Positions 1-11,494 of a DNA stretch of 64,000 nucleotides are shown here, piece after piece. This DNA comes from Spodoptera frugiperda (Eukaryota > Arthropoda > Insecta > Lepidoptera > Noctuidae). The stretch covers positions 1,736,001 through 1,800,000 of the forward strand of contig NC_064225.1 in the NCBI RefSeq assembly GCF_023101765.2, given 5' to 3'. The number at the start of each line of letters is the position of its first letter. The stretch's first letter is position 1. Under the pieces are notes generated by a model. It made no database searches. It had not been told where the DNA came from and worked only from the letters and a program-made list of their open reading frames with translations. Both the position numbers and the translations under genes were made by a program.

Positions 1-480
1 CACGAATAACTATCGCATTCGTAATGTAAACGTATCGAGATGACGATACGTCATGAGACGTTAACGGAGTGTGGCAGCACGAAGCCTATTCTTTCAACTA
101 TCGAGAGCTCGCATCGAATTCGATAGTGACGTCATGCTAATGTAAACTAGAGAAGCAGCCAAGTGAACGATTTGAATGACTTATTGAGCATAAAGATTTC
201 GTCTGAAAACTAAATTTTTATATAATTATATATATCAACCTTTGTCTACACGTTTTATGAAATAATATTTATTAAATAAATATTAATTATGTGCAAAAAG
301 TTCTTAAAGCGAGTTAAGAGAAATATAACGTGACATTATCTATGAAAAAAATAAGTACTTAGTTTCATTTTATAATTTTTTTTATGATTTCCGAACGTCG
401 TATTTGACATTTGTCATTTGCCGGTTGTTTGTTTGTTATTTTATCTTATGTAAATAAATAACAATTTTAACATGTTACAT
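1..480. other. AT-rich sequence without a recognised gene
   Basis: The first ~170 bases contain several TATCGA/CACGAA-type words resembling those at 6120-6420, which could be remnants of a decayed transposon's ends. The rest is AT-rich. I see no ORF or repeat family I can name here. Confidence 0.3.
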
Positions 481-486
481 TTAAAA

Positions 487-1450
487 TGAGGACGATTCAA
501 CTCCAATATGAGCTAATGGTGGAATTTATGCAAAAGTAAGTAAAGATTTCTAAATGTTTCTTTGATTAGCCCTTTTTTTATGTGATGGACAATAATTTAA
601 CGGAGATTTGTCTAAACACTCTCCGAGGTGGCAGTTACATTCAGGCCAAATGGAAGGAGCTAGTGGTTTGCACCGGAGCGAAATCTGGCGTACCGGTGAA
701 ATTCACCGGTGATTTGCCGATCTCCGGAGATTCACCGGTGATAACCGGTGATGAAAACCATTAATTTCAAATCAAGTTTTTATTAATTGAAAAACAATAC
801 AGAATAGATAATAAAATTGGACTTCAACGAACCCTGAACTCTTTGGAAAGCCAGTAGCAAGCGAATTGAACCACATAAACGGCCAAGAGCGCTTTGAGTT
901 GATGACCAAAATAATTAATATCATTCGAAAGAAGCAAATCAGTAAATAAATTATCTTAATTATGTATTAAATTTAAAACTGATGGTTAATAAATATTTTA
1001 GTAGTATCAATATAGTATTGAAAATATTTTTTTACATAAAAATATTCCATTTAGATATAATATGATCACCGGAGTTTAATCGGTTAACAACCGATTGATT
1101 TCAATCGAGTACTTTTACCGGTATATTACCGGTTATTCTCCGGTACTCACTGCTCCGGTGCAAACCCCTAGAAGGAGCCATTCAGGCAGCAGCGGATACT
1201 TAAACAATGTTTGTAATGTAATATTTGATGTATTATCTTTTTACAGATTGGAATATTTGTGGGACCAGTCCAATATTACTGGGAGCAGTGGGCCTACTGT
1301 ATTCCTACCACACCACTCACTGTTCCTCACGAAGCCTACCCTTCGCCAGCGCCTCCACCAACACCACCGATCCTCCATCCGAGGAAGATAGCTGGAATCC
1401 TCCACCAGTGAAAAAACCTAAAGCGAGTTTGATTAAAATGTGTATAAAGA
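487..1450 (+). pseudogene. decayed Myb/SANT-like (MSANTD-type) gene fragment
   Basis: An ATG at 487 opens MRTIQLQYELMVEFMQK followed directly by a GTAAGT splice donor (from 537). The phrase resembles the start of Myb/SANT-like DNA-binding proteins common in insects and often carried by PIF/Harbinger transposons. A second segment near 600-664 reads LNTLRGGSYIQAKWKELV, which fits the GG..(K/Q)..WK core of that domain. A third segment (about 1340-1440, SEEDSWNPPPVKKPKA) looks like a charged, proline-rich tail exon. The pieces are out of frame and separated by a MITE at 664-1168, so no intact product is possible. Domain assignment is by eye only; a chance resemblance is possible. Confidence 0.3.
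664..1168. mobile_element. Harbinger-like MITE inside the Myb/SANT fragment
   Basis: A perfect 15-bp inverted repeat, GGTTTGCACCGGAGC at 665-679 and its complement at 1152-1166, bounds about 500 bp. The trinucleotide TAG lies at both edges (661-663 and 1169-1171), which fits the 3-bp target duplication of PIF/Harbinger elements. The inner flanks are studded with ACCGGT and CCGG words on both sides, extending the imperfect inverted structure. No transposase is present, so it would be non-autonomous. Confidence 0.55.
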
Positions 1451-2113
1451 ATGACAAGAATACTATGCTAGGGCGTGAGAAAAGTTATTATTTTTTATTA
1501 GTTGATTATTTTTTGTTACTTACTGTTAATTTTATATTTATTTCAATTTTTCTGTTTTTATGTTATTTTAAAATACAGTGTAGTCCGTTTAGTACGACTT
1601 CGCATATAGCAACCAACCGTTTTTAGCGACGAAAGTTTAGGCATTTGTTTGGTTTTAGTATAAACTTGCATAAATAGACATTCGTTTATTACGGCTCTGC
1701 TTACAACGACCATCCGCTTTTAACGACCGAATTTCACACATAATTGTCCAGTTACAACGACACAACGACGAGCGTTGCCGTGATTACAAATAATTCATAG
1801 AAAATAATGAAATAAATGAATAGCTATCTCAGCTATCGCCCCGCGCGACGCCTCTGATTGGAAATTGACTGTTTATTTTATGGCAGTATGAATTTGTAGG
1901 TAATTCCAAGTGACGCGATAAAACGCGAATACAACCAGAAAACAAACAAATGTTTGTTTGTTTGTTTTGTTTATGCCTATATGCCTACGCACCTGCACCT
2001 CGGCTGAGCACCCTCACCCCGCGACCCCGCACGCTTCACTTCTCGATATTGGCGCGCATAAATAACAGTTGAGTGTTTGTAACTGTTATGATAAGTTCAT
2101 AAAACTTGACAAA

Positions 2114-3668
2114 ATGAGTTCTGTGAAGCGAAAGTGTTTTACGATTGAAGAAAAAAGTGCAATATTACACCGATTAGAAGCCGGTGAATCGAATGCTACA
2201 CTCGCAAAGGTGTTTGGTGTATCTCATTCTACAATATCCACAATAAAGAAGAGTAAAGATAAGATCGAGCCGCTGTTTAATGCCAATGTTTTAAAATGCA
2301 AACGTGTAAGGACGTCTACTTATGAGCAGGTGGATAAGGCATTGTTACAGTGGTTTAAGTTTCAACGCGACCGAGGAATACCCGTTAATGGACCTCTGCT
2401 ACAAGAAAAGGCTAACTTTTTTGCTAGACAATTAGATATCCAAGATTTCAAATGTGCCATGAGTTGGATAAATCGTTTCAAAGTAAGACACAACATCGTC
2501 AGTGGTAAGATTGCTGGAGAATCTTTGTCAGTTCAACAGAGTGATGTGATCGATTGGTTAGAAAAAGTTTGGCCTACCCTACGTGCGCAATTTAAAGATG
2601 ATGAAATTTTTAATGCGGATGAGACTGGACTGTTTTATAAATTGACTCCGGACAAGACGTTGAAATTTAAAGGTGAGAAATGTAAAGGAGGAAAGTTATC
2701 AAATGAGAGAATAACTGTGATGGTGGCAGCCAATATGAGTGGCACAGTTAAAAAAACTTCTCGTAATCGGAAAATCTCAACGCCCCAGATGTTTTAAAAA
2801 TGTACGGCATTTGCCAGTAGATTATGAGAGCAATCGAAGAGCCTGGATGACTGCTGAAATTTTTACCAAATGGGTACGTGCTTGGGATCGTGAACTTACG
2901 AAAAAGAACAAGAAAATTCTGCTGTTAGTTGACAACTGTCCTGCACATCCCCACATTGCTGACTTGAAAAGGATAACTCTGGTGTTTCTACCTCCAAACA
3001 TGACATCAGTATTGCAACCCATGGATCAAGGGATTATTCGAGCTTTGAAAGCACATTTTCGTAAAAACCTTGTCCTGAAAATGATCCAGCTTCTAGATGG
3101 CTGCGGAAGCTGTAGTGTTGAGTACCCAAAGATGAATGTTCTTGATGCTATTCTAATGATTCAAGATGCCTGGACCCAACTCAAGCAAGGAACAACTTTT
3201 AACTGTTTCAGACACGCTGGTTTTGTCGAATGTAACACAGCAGTAACTTCAAATACAGAGGATTTTAACGAAGAAGACGACGTACCACTGAGCGTTTGGG
3301 CAAGGGCTATTGATAAGCATCAGTTAACCATAACAAACGAGGACTTTGAACAATTCACCTGTGTCGATGATGCTGTCGCCACGTGCGAAGAGCCGTGTGA
3401 TGAAAACATCGTGGAAAATATCATTGCCAGCGACGCGAATAGCCAAGAAAGCGACGGCGATGATGACGAACCAGAGGAGGTTCATCCAACATTGAGTGTA
3501 TCTGATGCTCTGAAGGCTGCAGAAACGCTCAATGTGTTTGTTCAGACTAAATTTGATGATGATATTATGAAAACGATGATGTCACGAATCCACAATGCCG
3601 TACGAAGCTCTTATTACCGAACAAAAGTTTGTCAAAAACAAACTCAAATAACAGACTTTCTACGTTAG
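2114..3668 (+). pseudogene. Tigger/pogo transposase, one frameshift
   Basis: Cut-and-paste transposase acting in the nucleus on its own terminal repeats. The first frame holds an N-terminal CENP-B/Psq-type helix-turn-helix (about residues 4-55, KRKCFTIEEKSAIL onward), a second CENP-B DNA-binding domain (about 68-130, ending WINRFKVRHNI) and the start of the DDE domain with NADETGLF (Asp about 169). The second frame continues with LLVDNCPAH (second Asp) and VLQPMDQGIIRALKAHFR (third Asp), then an acidic tail. All three catalytic Asp are present. The frames part at a seven-A run (2750-2756), where a one-base slip explains the break. Combined length of ~517 residues suits the family. I prefer the start at 2114 over the ATG at 2069 because the HTH begins straight after it. 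No other stop interrupts the coding region. Confidence 0.88.
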
Positions 3669-3769
3669 TTGCTACACAGAACTTTTTCGTGTATTACCTT
3701 ATATACCAACGACTGCAATTTAAAATGTTTAAGAACTAAGTAAATATGTACATATGTATGTAAAATTAA

Positions 3770-3775
3770 AATAAA
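3770..3775 (+). promoter_or_regulatory. candidate polyadenylation signal of the Tigger transposase
   Basis: AATAAA about 100 bases after the transposase stop codon and inside the element's right terminus. Spacing suits a 3' untranslated region, but the motif is frequent in AT-rich DNA. Confidence 0.45.
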
Positions 3776-3835
3776 GCGGTTGTGATTCTTACTATGTAAT
3801 TGTTTTATTTTACTTAATGTGAAAATTAAACTTTA

Positions 3836-3863
3836 ATATGTATGTACATTTGTACATACATAT
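3836..3863. repeat. perfect 13-bp palindrome inside the Tigger right end
   Basis: Arms ATATGTATGTACA and TGTACATACATAT are separated by two bases. It lies in the sub-terminal region of the transposon. A role as a transposase site or simple sequence drift are both possible. Confidence 0.6.
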
Positions 3864-4174
3864 TATAAATGCGAAATAATTTTATCGTTTTGTGCGTCGT
3901 CCGGTTAGTTAGACATAGTATCTCCGGTCCCTTGAAGGTCGCTATATCCAGATTCTACTGTATTATCAAAATATTGTTAATGGCATTGTATTTATAATAA
4001 TTAAATTATTCTAACTGTGTCAATACTGTGAATGTGGTGCATGTCTATAATTGGCATAACCACATGATCTTGTGTCTTCATCTTATTTTTCATTAATGTC
4101 TTATAATAATAAATAAATAAATTATATATTATTGGGATTAAGATTAGAATAAAGTAGTTTTTAAGTTATTTATA

Positions 4175-4582
4175 CAATGTGATAGGGGCGAGACTTCTAA
4201 CCCGTTAAGGCTGAATACTACTTCTAATTTTAATGACAAAAGTCCTGGGTCGAAGGGGTCGAATCCCCTCCCCCTAAAAATTATGGCCATTTTAATATTT
4301 TTTTTACTTTTTTTAATATCAAAGGTTGTATGCGTCGTAGAAACAAAAAAAAAGACGACAAACGGTAGCTAATAACCTTGGCTAACTAATTCATTACTTT
4401 TTTCATATGTTTGATAATGTTTTGGTGAGAAAAAAATAATTTGTGAATTATTCTTACCGAAAAAATCACTATTTTCCTATATTTTCAATTAGGGGTTCAA
4501 CCCCCCATATTATTTTTTTGTCGATAAAATTAGATGTAGTACTCAGCCTTAACGGGTTAGAAGTCCCACGCCTATCACATTG
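4175..4582. mobile_element. 408-bp TA-flanked MITE with long terminal inverted repeats
   Basis: The left end starts CAATGTGATAGG and the right end is its complement CCTATCACATTG, each flanked by TA (4173-4174, 4583-4584). Similarity continues inward about 65 bp with few mismatches, through the shared words TTCTAACCCGTTAAGGCTGA. The TA target duplication suggests mobilisation by a Tc1-mariner-type enzyme. No coding capacity. Confidence 0.75.
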
Positions 4583-4737
4583 TATATGTATATACATTTT
4601 ATTAACTATAAAAAGAGGATTTTGTAGAAAAAAGTAATAAAACACTTGAAATAACTATGGAGTCTATTTATTCTGTCCACCAAAATGTTTTTTAGTAGTA
4701 GTTTTCTTTACTTATTTCCTATTATTGTGGATTACAT

Positions 4738-4900
4738 CCTTCGGCACGAATGGGCTGGCTCGACCGGAGTGATACCACGGCCTCACAGATAACCGACGTG
4801 AAACAGCGCTTGCGTTGTTTTGTTGTGTGAGTAAGGTTATCGGAGGCCCAATTTCCCCTTCCTAATATTCCCAAACCCCGATTCCCCAACAACCCTTAAA
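4738..4900 (+). repeat. family A retroposon, 5' part
   Basis: Matches the window-wide family A from CGGCACGAATGGGC to CAACAACCC. It lacks the first bases and the whole 3' half with its poly(A). Confidence 0.75.
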
Positions 4901-5045
4901 CGTATTCGTTGTTGTTGGTACAATCGTTGTTAACGATAGTAAGTACTTGTTGTACTTTGTTGGTACAAAGACGGTCTTGGCATTTTATAAAAATCACTGC
5001 AAGCACTCACTGACTTCACAATATAATAATTTTTGTATTATTACA

Positions 5046-6104
5046 AAGGGGTTTGGGTAAAGTTGGCGTCGTTTTGAAGTTGAGCGGCCAGTAATGAAAC
5101 TTAAATATTATGAAAGAACAGAATACAGCGATCAAAAGCTATTATGGCCATATTTCTCTAAACCATATCGGAACTGAGATATTTGGTTTTATATTGGTCA
5201 CTGAAATCGAAGAAGTTATTAAATGTTATTGCACTCTTTTGGGTGTCTGCCATATTTTTTTAGGAATGCTAAATAAAATTCAAATACAGTGACGTAGATG
5301 AATCGAACGGACCCCAATGTCTTTATCTATGGGCCGATGGTGTGTAGTAACAGTAACAGTAGCAGCTCGTCCCTTACTGTTGTGTGTTACTTTTTACGCT
5401 TCTAATCTCTCGTGGACTTGTGGATAATTATAACGACTTGGCATTTCATTGGACGTTTCATTGACATTTTATTGACAGACCCAGCATACAAAAAAAAAAA
5501 AAAATTACGGTGCATTTTGTATCTATTGCCGACGCAGCTTAAATCGTGTTGGCGGCACTCGTCGTAGATCGTATAATTTGACAGGCTGCTGTTCGCATAT
5601 AATGTCCATTATATGGTACATGGGATGGGGCAGATATCAAAATAATCTGACTCCGCCGGCACAATTTTTAGATACCATTATTCGACATGACATTGAGAAC
5701 GAAATGGACGAAGAAAGTTAATATGTAAATGTGTTTTTTAAAATCATGTTATAAATGCAATAAGGTATAATACTGTGTTTTTATTATTTCCTAGGGCCCA
5801 ATACTAACGTCACATTGACAGATGAGAGGTCGAGAAACAGTAAAGCCAATATCTAATATCAATATTTTAATAATATACAATAACAAAGATTTTTTTCACA
5901 CAGGACGGTATTTGAAGTATTTATAGAGACTACATTTTTAAATTCTTCAAACTCAAATATCTCAGCTTTGATATAACTTAGGATAAAAATAATTGAACAT
6001 ATATGTGTAATGAACACAGCAGAACAAAGTAACATGAAAATTATTGGTGGCCGCTGAAAAAAAAAATGACGCCACAAGTCCATACAAAGTTACTCAAACC
6101 CCTT
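5046..6104 (+). mobile_element. deleted DNA transposon with inverted ends and SWIM-like coding remnant
   Basis: AAAGGGGTTTGGGTAAAGTT at the left and the complement of a closely similar sequence at the right (about 6046-6105) form inverted ends that also share GGCGTC and AGCGGCCA words. Both flanks continue with related AT-rich sequence. The interior keeps only the C-terminal coding part of a transposon protein (5551-5721). I infer an internal-deletion derivative of an autonomous element. The superfamily is not certain from the ends. Confidence 0.5.
5551..5721 (+). pseudogene. C-terminal remnant of a SWIM-type transposon protein
   Basis: A 56-codon open stretch ends in TAA at 5719-5721. It contains GCCSHIMSIIWYMGWGRYQ, resembling the last Cys-x-His pair of a SWIM zinc finger and the hydrophobic segment that follows it in a group of insect transposon proteins. 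It then ends PPAQFLDTIIRHD plus an acidic tail. The frame stays open upstream to about 5503 without a recognisable full finger. Its position inside an inverted-end element supports a transposon origin. Family naming rests on the motif alone. Confidence 0.4.
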
Positions 6105-6529
6105 TCGATACCTTTCTCACCGACAAATTCTCAGTGACAAATGTTTCGACTCGTTTCGATAGCCAGCTTTCGAAATTTACGTTACCGTACGTCAAAAGCT
6201 CGTTCGTGCTTCCAATTTGTGTCAAAATGTTCTAGGTTTCGATACCAATACGATACGATTACTATACGATAGTTATCAAAAACATTCGTGCTTGCGATAT
6301 TTAGTTCCTTTTACGCACGGTAGGGGCGCTGTTCAAATGTCATAGAAAATTCTGTCGATTGCGATACGAATACTTTCTCGATAGTTTTCGTGCTTAGCAC
6401 AAGTCATAGCGTCAGGAAGGAAAATCCGACTTTTTTATATTATAAAACTGTGTCTGTGACACAAATTAACATGAAATTAAATAATCTTTCAGACTGCAAA
6501 TTATTTTGGAAAATCTTACTTTCAATCCC

Positions 6530-6590
6530 TGTCGCCTCACCCAAGGCGGGAAAAATAGACATGATTTTCCCCCTACAAAAAAAAAATCTG
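6530..6590 (+). repeat. family B fragment, 3' end only
   Basis: CGCCTCACCCAAGGCGGGA, then GATTTTCCCCC and a poly(A) run, the last ~60 bases of family B. Confidence 0.6.
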
Positions 6591-6936
6591 TAAATAAATA
6601 TTCTAAGCACCACGTTTCTATTTGGAACTCAATAACAATAAGTTATTAAAACATTTTTTTTAACAATCCTTGTTTTACGATGTAACACATAAAATTGTAC
6701 GTCTGTCCGTCAATAAATTGCGTTTTGGCATAAATTTACTTGTTTATTATCAACATAAAGTGGGATCGTTTCAATTGTATGGACTTTTATTGGGATACCT
6801 GTTGGTTCCTGTGGCTGTTCTTGTGGAACAGTATTTGTAGTAAGTTCACTTTGTTTTATAACAACGGCTTTTGTATGAAAACTTGAGTCCAATTCTACAA
6901 CACTTTAGTAAAAAGTTACTTTTTAAATAATTTAAG

Positions 6937-7230
6937 TGTGTGAGAGTCATGCTTCGGCACGAATGGGCCGGCTTGACCGTAGTGACACCATGGCCTCACA
7001 GGAAACGACGTGAAAATTTGTCTTTCATTGTGTGAGTGAGATTACCGGATGCCCAATTATACCCCTTCCTACTCCCCGATTCCCCAACAACCCTTAAATT
7101 CCTTACCCTGAAAAGGCCTGCAAATCACTTATAACTCCTCTGGTATTTCGGGTGTCCATGGCGACGGCGGCGATTGCTTACCATCAGATGATCCGTCTGC
7201 TCATTTACCGGTTAAAACCATAAAAAAAGT
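6937..7230 (+). repeat. family A retroposon, near full length
   Basis: Runs from GTGTGAGAGTCATGCTTCGG to the tail TTTACCGGTTAAAACCAT followed by A7. This copy shows the family's usual extent (~290 bp) and its poly(A) 3' end, which fixes its orientation. Confidence 0.8.
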
Positions 7231-7816
7231 TTCTGTAAAAGTGAAGATCAGCCTAAATATTACAATCTTTTAAAGATTAAAATCGCCCATTGAAATTGGC
7301 AGTAAGAAAAACAAACTGAAAGACCAATTTCTTACGAAACGGAATACAACAAACAATAAAATATAACTCAACACAGCTACCTATTTAGTGTACCCCCGAC
7401 TACACATCCAGTTACACAAACCAGTATAACCTAACCTTTGAAACAGCAAAAAGTTCATACAAACCTAGACCAGGATAAACTGGTAATGTATAGCTAGATT
7501 TGCAGCCTCACTCTTACAAGTTCTACAATTGACTATGAAACGAGTTTACGAGTAATTTTACAATCATTTTTAATCGTTCCCCTAACCGTTTGAAGGTTAT
7601 CGCAGTTATAAACGACAGTTTTAAGTAAATTAATTGCTAAACGACCATTTTAACAGTTTAAGTAATTGGCGATAGGCTATAGGGCTATAGAAGCGCTCGA
7701 TTGTATTACTTGAAACTCGTAATAGGTATAATATTTTATGAGTGCTAATAATTGTAATTAATGAGCAATTTATTTGTTAAATAATGTTTATTGACTTACT
7801 ACCGCACTCAGAGACA

Positions 7817-8015
7817 TTTAAGGTACGCGTCTACAGGCCCGCATCGTACGCATCGCACGCAACGGATTTCAGTTTGTCTTGTATAGAAACTCATACAACT
7901 GCGTCCACTGATCCGCATCGTACGGACCGCATCGTCAGCAATGCCTACATGCGATGCGTACTGATTACGTCTTACGGAATGGGTACGATGCGAGCATATG
8001 GACGCTTACCTTTAA
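7817..8015. mobile_element. fold-back MITE, family M
   Basis: TTTAAGGTACGCGTCTACAG at the left pairs with a complementary right end (GGACGCTTACCTTTAA), and both arms carry GCATCGTAC words. About 200 bp with no coding capacity; superfamily unassigned. Confidence 0.55.
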
Positions 8016-8221
8016 TGATTACTTAAACTATTCCTTAGTAACGATTTTGTATAGAAAACTATTGCTAAGGACTGGGTACGGCGGTGGACCACGTGAATTG
8101 GTGATGGACTCAGATTTATCCTTAAACTACAATCAGCGTTGAAGGAGAGGCAGTAGCATCTTTAAATAATCAGTGATATCAAGCCGCCTGCTAACCATTA
8201 GGATTCTAGCAAATACTCTCA

Positions 8222-8345
8222 AGAGAGAGGTCTTGGTTCAACAGTGGACAGTATTCAATAGTAGCATGAAGTTGTGAATGAAGCCTTTGATTGCCAACAA
8301 AAATTTGTTGAAAGCAAATCCTCCACTGGCGCCGGTTACTTAATC
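8222..8345 (+). repeat. dispersed repeat families O and N
   Basis: Contains GGTTCAACAGTGGACAGT (family O, also near 47640 and 48770 on the other strand) followed by GATTGCCAACAAAAA and GCAAATCCTCC (family N, also at 11700-11825 and 24365-24450). Confidence 0.4.
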
Positions 8346-8385
8346 CCCTTTTATGGCATTTTATGTTAAGTTACATGTGTATTTT

Positions 8386-8690
8386 TACCCGACTGCCAAG
8401 GAAGGGTTATGTTTTTCGCGCGTATCTTGTATGTATGAGCCTAATATTCTTTATTACCTCATTTCTTCGAAACGGCTTGATGGATTTCGACAATCAGGGC
8501 ATCGTTGGATTCGTCTTAATTACCCAAGTGTTCTTAGATATGTGACGTAATACAAAAACCAACATGGCGGCCGTGAGGCGCCCTAGATAGAAGTAAAAAA
8601 AATTAAAAAAATTTATTTGCTACAATATGGATATCAAATTAAAGAGCTCATCATGAGGATTCCAAAATGGTATATCACTGACATATAGAA
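8386..8690 (+). repeat. dispersed CCCGACTGC-type repeat
   Basis: Begins TACCCGACTGCCAAGGAAGG and runs through GGGTTATGTTTTTCGCGCG and a conserved-looking body. From general knowledge this resembles a common moth repeat. No coding content. Function unknown. Confidence 0.4.
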
Positions 8691-8847
8691 AAAATACTAT
8701 GTGCAATTAGGTTCTTTATTATCCAAACTAAATACTCGTATAGGTACTACGCGACGCGATTGACTAGCGGTTTCTGAACTGTCGTTTCGTGTCGCGGGTG
8801 AAATCTTGAGAAACACATAGCCGTATTATAACTAACTAAAAAGTGTT

Positions 8848-9137
8848 AAATAAAAATAAATAAATTAAAAAACCCGACTGCATAAAAAACACTTTAAATA
8901 AAAACTGAAAAGTAAAAAACAAGCTTAGTCTAAAAGTGTAGATAGCAATGCTATTACCACAAAATTAAATAATTTCATAATCAATACACAAAAAATAATA
9001 ATCTTATGCGAAACATAATTGAGTGTAACAGTCGGGACCCATTAAATAAACTAGACTAAAATCATTCAATATTCAGTTTTTATTTAAAGTGTTTTTAATG
9101 CAGTCGGGTTTTTTAATTTTTTTAATTTATTTATTTT
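8848..9137. mobile_element. inverted-repeat element with ~60-bp arms
   Basis: The left arm (8848-8908) holds AAAACCCGACTGCATAAAAA and the right arm (9072-9137) is its near-complement, with AATGCAGTCGGGTTTTTT. The spacer is ~160 bp and AT-rich. It is a fold-back unit related by its CCCGACTGC word to the repeat just upstream. Confidence 0.6.
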
Positions 9138-9755
9138 TTTAAAGTAAAAAATACTATCTTCAGGAATATCCTGAAATTGCTATCCTGCCTTGAGCAGTTG
9201 AGCAGGCGGCAATAAAAAGTTTTAAAGAACAAACTCACAAGTATAAAAAAATATGCTCGAATCATCATAATTTATAATCATCCTTCATCATATTAAACAC
9301 CTATAAAGTATTGTAAAGCCGCTACCGAGTTCAGTATAATAAAGTTTATAACACTGCCATCTAGAGGTCTTTACTTGTACTATCAACTACAAAGGCTAGC
9401 TTGAATACTTACTAGACTTGGATTTATACTCATTGTCTTAACAAGTAAGTTTTCGTAACCTACTTTGATTAATGTTATTTTTAAATAACAATTTATTATT
9501 TATAATTTTGTTCCTTGACGTCAGCTTTAACAGTGAAGCGAAAGTGAACCTCTCGGTAACCTAGTTACCTATCAACGTTAGTAGTACTGTTATTAAGTCA
9601 TAGATGGCGCTGTTTTCAATATTCAACCTGAATTAGTAAAAAGGTGAACGATTGCTGCTTAGCTTTTAAACAAGTAAGACAAAAGGGTTCATGTTTAATA
9701 GTAATAAATAATGTTACACCTGATTTTTTCTGCACAGAAACTAATAATTTTATTG

Positions 9756-9932
9756 TCCTACTAATATTATAAATGCGAAAATTTGCAATATGGATGTTTG
9801 TTACTCTTTCACACAAAAACTACTGAAGGGATCGGGATGAAATTTGAAATAGAGGTAGATTATGGTCTGGGATAACACATAGGCTACTTTTTATTCCACG
9901 GGATCGTGTGACAAACCGCTGGAAAAACCTAG
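9756..9932 (+). mobile_element. short non-autonomous Helitron
   Basis: Starts TCCTACTAATATTATAAATG and ends ACCTAG followed by T, fitting the 5'-TC...CTAG-3' ends and 3' T of Helitrons. The 5' flanking base is G rather than the usual A, so one end is imperfect. Confidence 0.5.
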
Positions 9933-10594
9933 TACAACATAGTTAAGTACCAACTAGGTACGACATACCACTTTTTTTTTAATATTCTATACTCACTAAA
10001 TTTTCTAAATATGGATTGTTTCAGAGTCAAAAGTCAGATCGAACACCAGACTACATAGTATTACATTTGCTAAAATTGAATTACCACAGATCAGTTAAAC
10101 GAAGCAGTTAAATACTTGAAAACTGGGTAAACAAATCTATCAAAATTAGGTTAGGTTTTAAATATTTCCTCATAATCCCCTAATTGCTTTCAATAAGACC
10201 ACCAACCAAACGTTGTAGTCTCAAACTCCCGTTACCGTCAACGCATTGCACACAATACTGAACACACAACCAACGAGTATAGGGGTATGGAGTACTACTA
10301 ACTCAGTCTAAAATTGCATTAAAGAAAGGGTGCCAACATTATTATTATGTATGTTCTTTACATAATCACGGGACCACAGGGTCCCGGACCAAGGCGTACG
10401 AGGGGCCGAAGCCAACTCGCAGAGGCCCGTTGATCAATTTTAATCTAAATGTAAAGGGACATCAGCTGGCAATTTTACTAGAATATCTGTATGCACTATG
10501 AAAGTACACCAAAGGACAATCCCCGTTTGATGCAGGACTATTATTATTATTTTTTTTTTGTAAAAAAAACAGGTTTATCCAATTCGCGTCCACT

Positions 10595-10754
10595 TTTTTA
10601 TAAGGGGGGAAAATCATCCAATGACTTCTCCCGCCTTGGGCGAGGCAAGAGGAAATGTCAGACTCTTACTGACTAAAAACCACCCCGTTCCTACTCCTGC
10701 TTTTTGAGCCGGAGCCCCGGTAAACCCGCTTGGTAGTCCGCAGCTCCGGATCAG
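10595..10754 (-). repeat. family B retroposon with target-site duplication
   Basis: A complete family B unit in minus orientation with its poly(A) read as T on the plus strand. It is flanked by a perfect 14-bp direct repeat, AATTCGCGTCCACT, at 10581-10594 and 10755-10768, showing target-primed insertion. Confidence 0.9.
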
Positions 10755-10979
10755 AATTCGCGTCCACTGTGATACGGATCACGGATCATTTGTGACAAAA
10801 AATCGTGTAAAGATGGTATTTGATACTGATAAGAGAAAATACCATCTTTTTCATTCTCGTCCTGTCTGTTCTAACTGTTCTGTCACTTGATAATGAGTGA
10901 ATAGTGCCACCCATGGACAACTGTGACATCAGAAGTGTTGTAAGTGCGTTGCCGTTCTGGTGAGTTCTGCCGATATTGA

Positions 10980-11265
10980 AAGTGTGGGAGAGCCATGCTT
11001 CAACACGAATGGGCCGGCTAGACCAGAGTGATACCACGGCCTCACAGGAAACGCTTCCGTAGTGTTTCGTTGTGTAAGTTAGATTACCAGGAGGCCTAAT
11101 TACCCCACTTCCTAATCTTCTCAATCCCCAACACCCCAACAAACCTTAAATTCCTAACCTCCATATGGCCGGCAAAGCGCTTGTAACTCCTTTGGTGTTT
11201 CGGGTGTACATTGGCCACGGCGATTGCTTAGCATCAAAGTGATACGTATGCTCGTTTGCCGGTAA
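10980..11265 (+). repeat. family A retroposon, near full length
   Basis: From GTGTGGGAGAGCCATGCTTC to CTCGTTTGCCGG. It lacks the poly(A) tail and carries several small deletions. Confidence 0.8.
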
Positions 11266-11278
11266 ACGAGCATACGGA

Positions 11279-11494
11279 TCACAAACATGATGCTGAGCAT
11301 ATTAATTTTATTCCATAAAAAAGAAATGATCCCCATTTCACATAAACGGTACTCCACGCCATCATACTCGGAACACACAATACCTCTTTATTCCTATATC
11401 TCACACAAAAGTCGTGCATACGGGCAGCTAGATAACGAGCTACCAATATGGATGCCATAATGAGCCGAGCGCCCTTATGTGGGTGCCTCCACAC
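11279..11494 (-). other. unassigned 71-codon open frame
   Basis: A minus-strand frame of 71 codons in slightly GC-richer sequence that matches none of the repeat families seen here. No motif, signal peptide or splice context is recognisable. It may be a chance ORF or a fragment of an old element. Confidence 0.12.

Larger units (their letters stand above)
1576..3960 (+). mobile_element. Tigger/pogo-type DNA transposon (Tc1-mariner superfamily)
   Basis: The left end reads CAGTGTAGTCCG and the complement of the right end reads CAGTAGAATCTGG. Each is flanked by TA (1574-1575 and 3961-3962), the target duplication of this superfamily. The 2,385-bp interval contains a CENP-B-like transposase and little else. 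The termini match only imperfectly, suggesting either short functional ends or some decay. The size suits a full-length Tigger-like element, so this is a nearly complete autonomous copy rather than a MITE. Confidence 0.85.

Noticed and set aside
1..6420. One single 6.4-kb composite transposon spanning the first part of the window
   Set aside because: TATCGA/CACGAA-type words occur at both ends, but no convincing terminal inverted repeat or target duplication links them.
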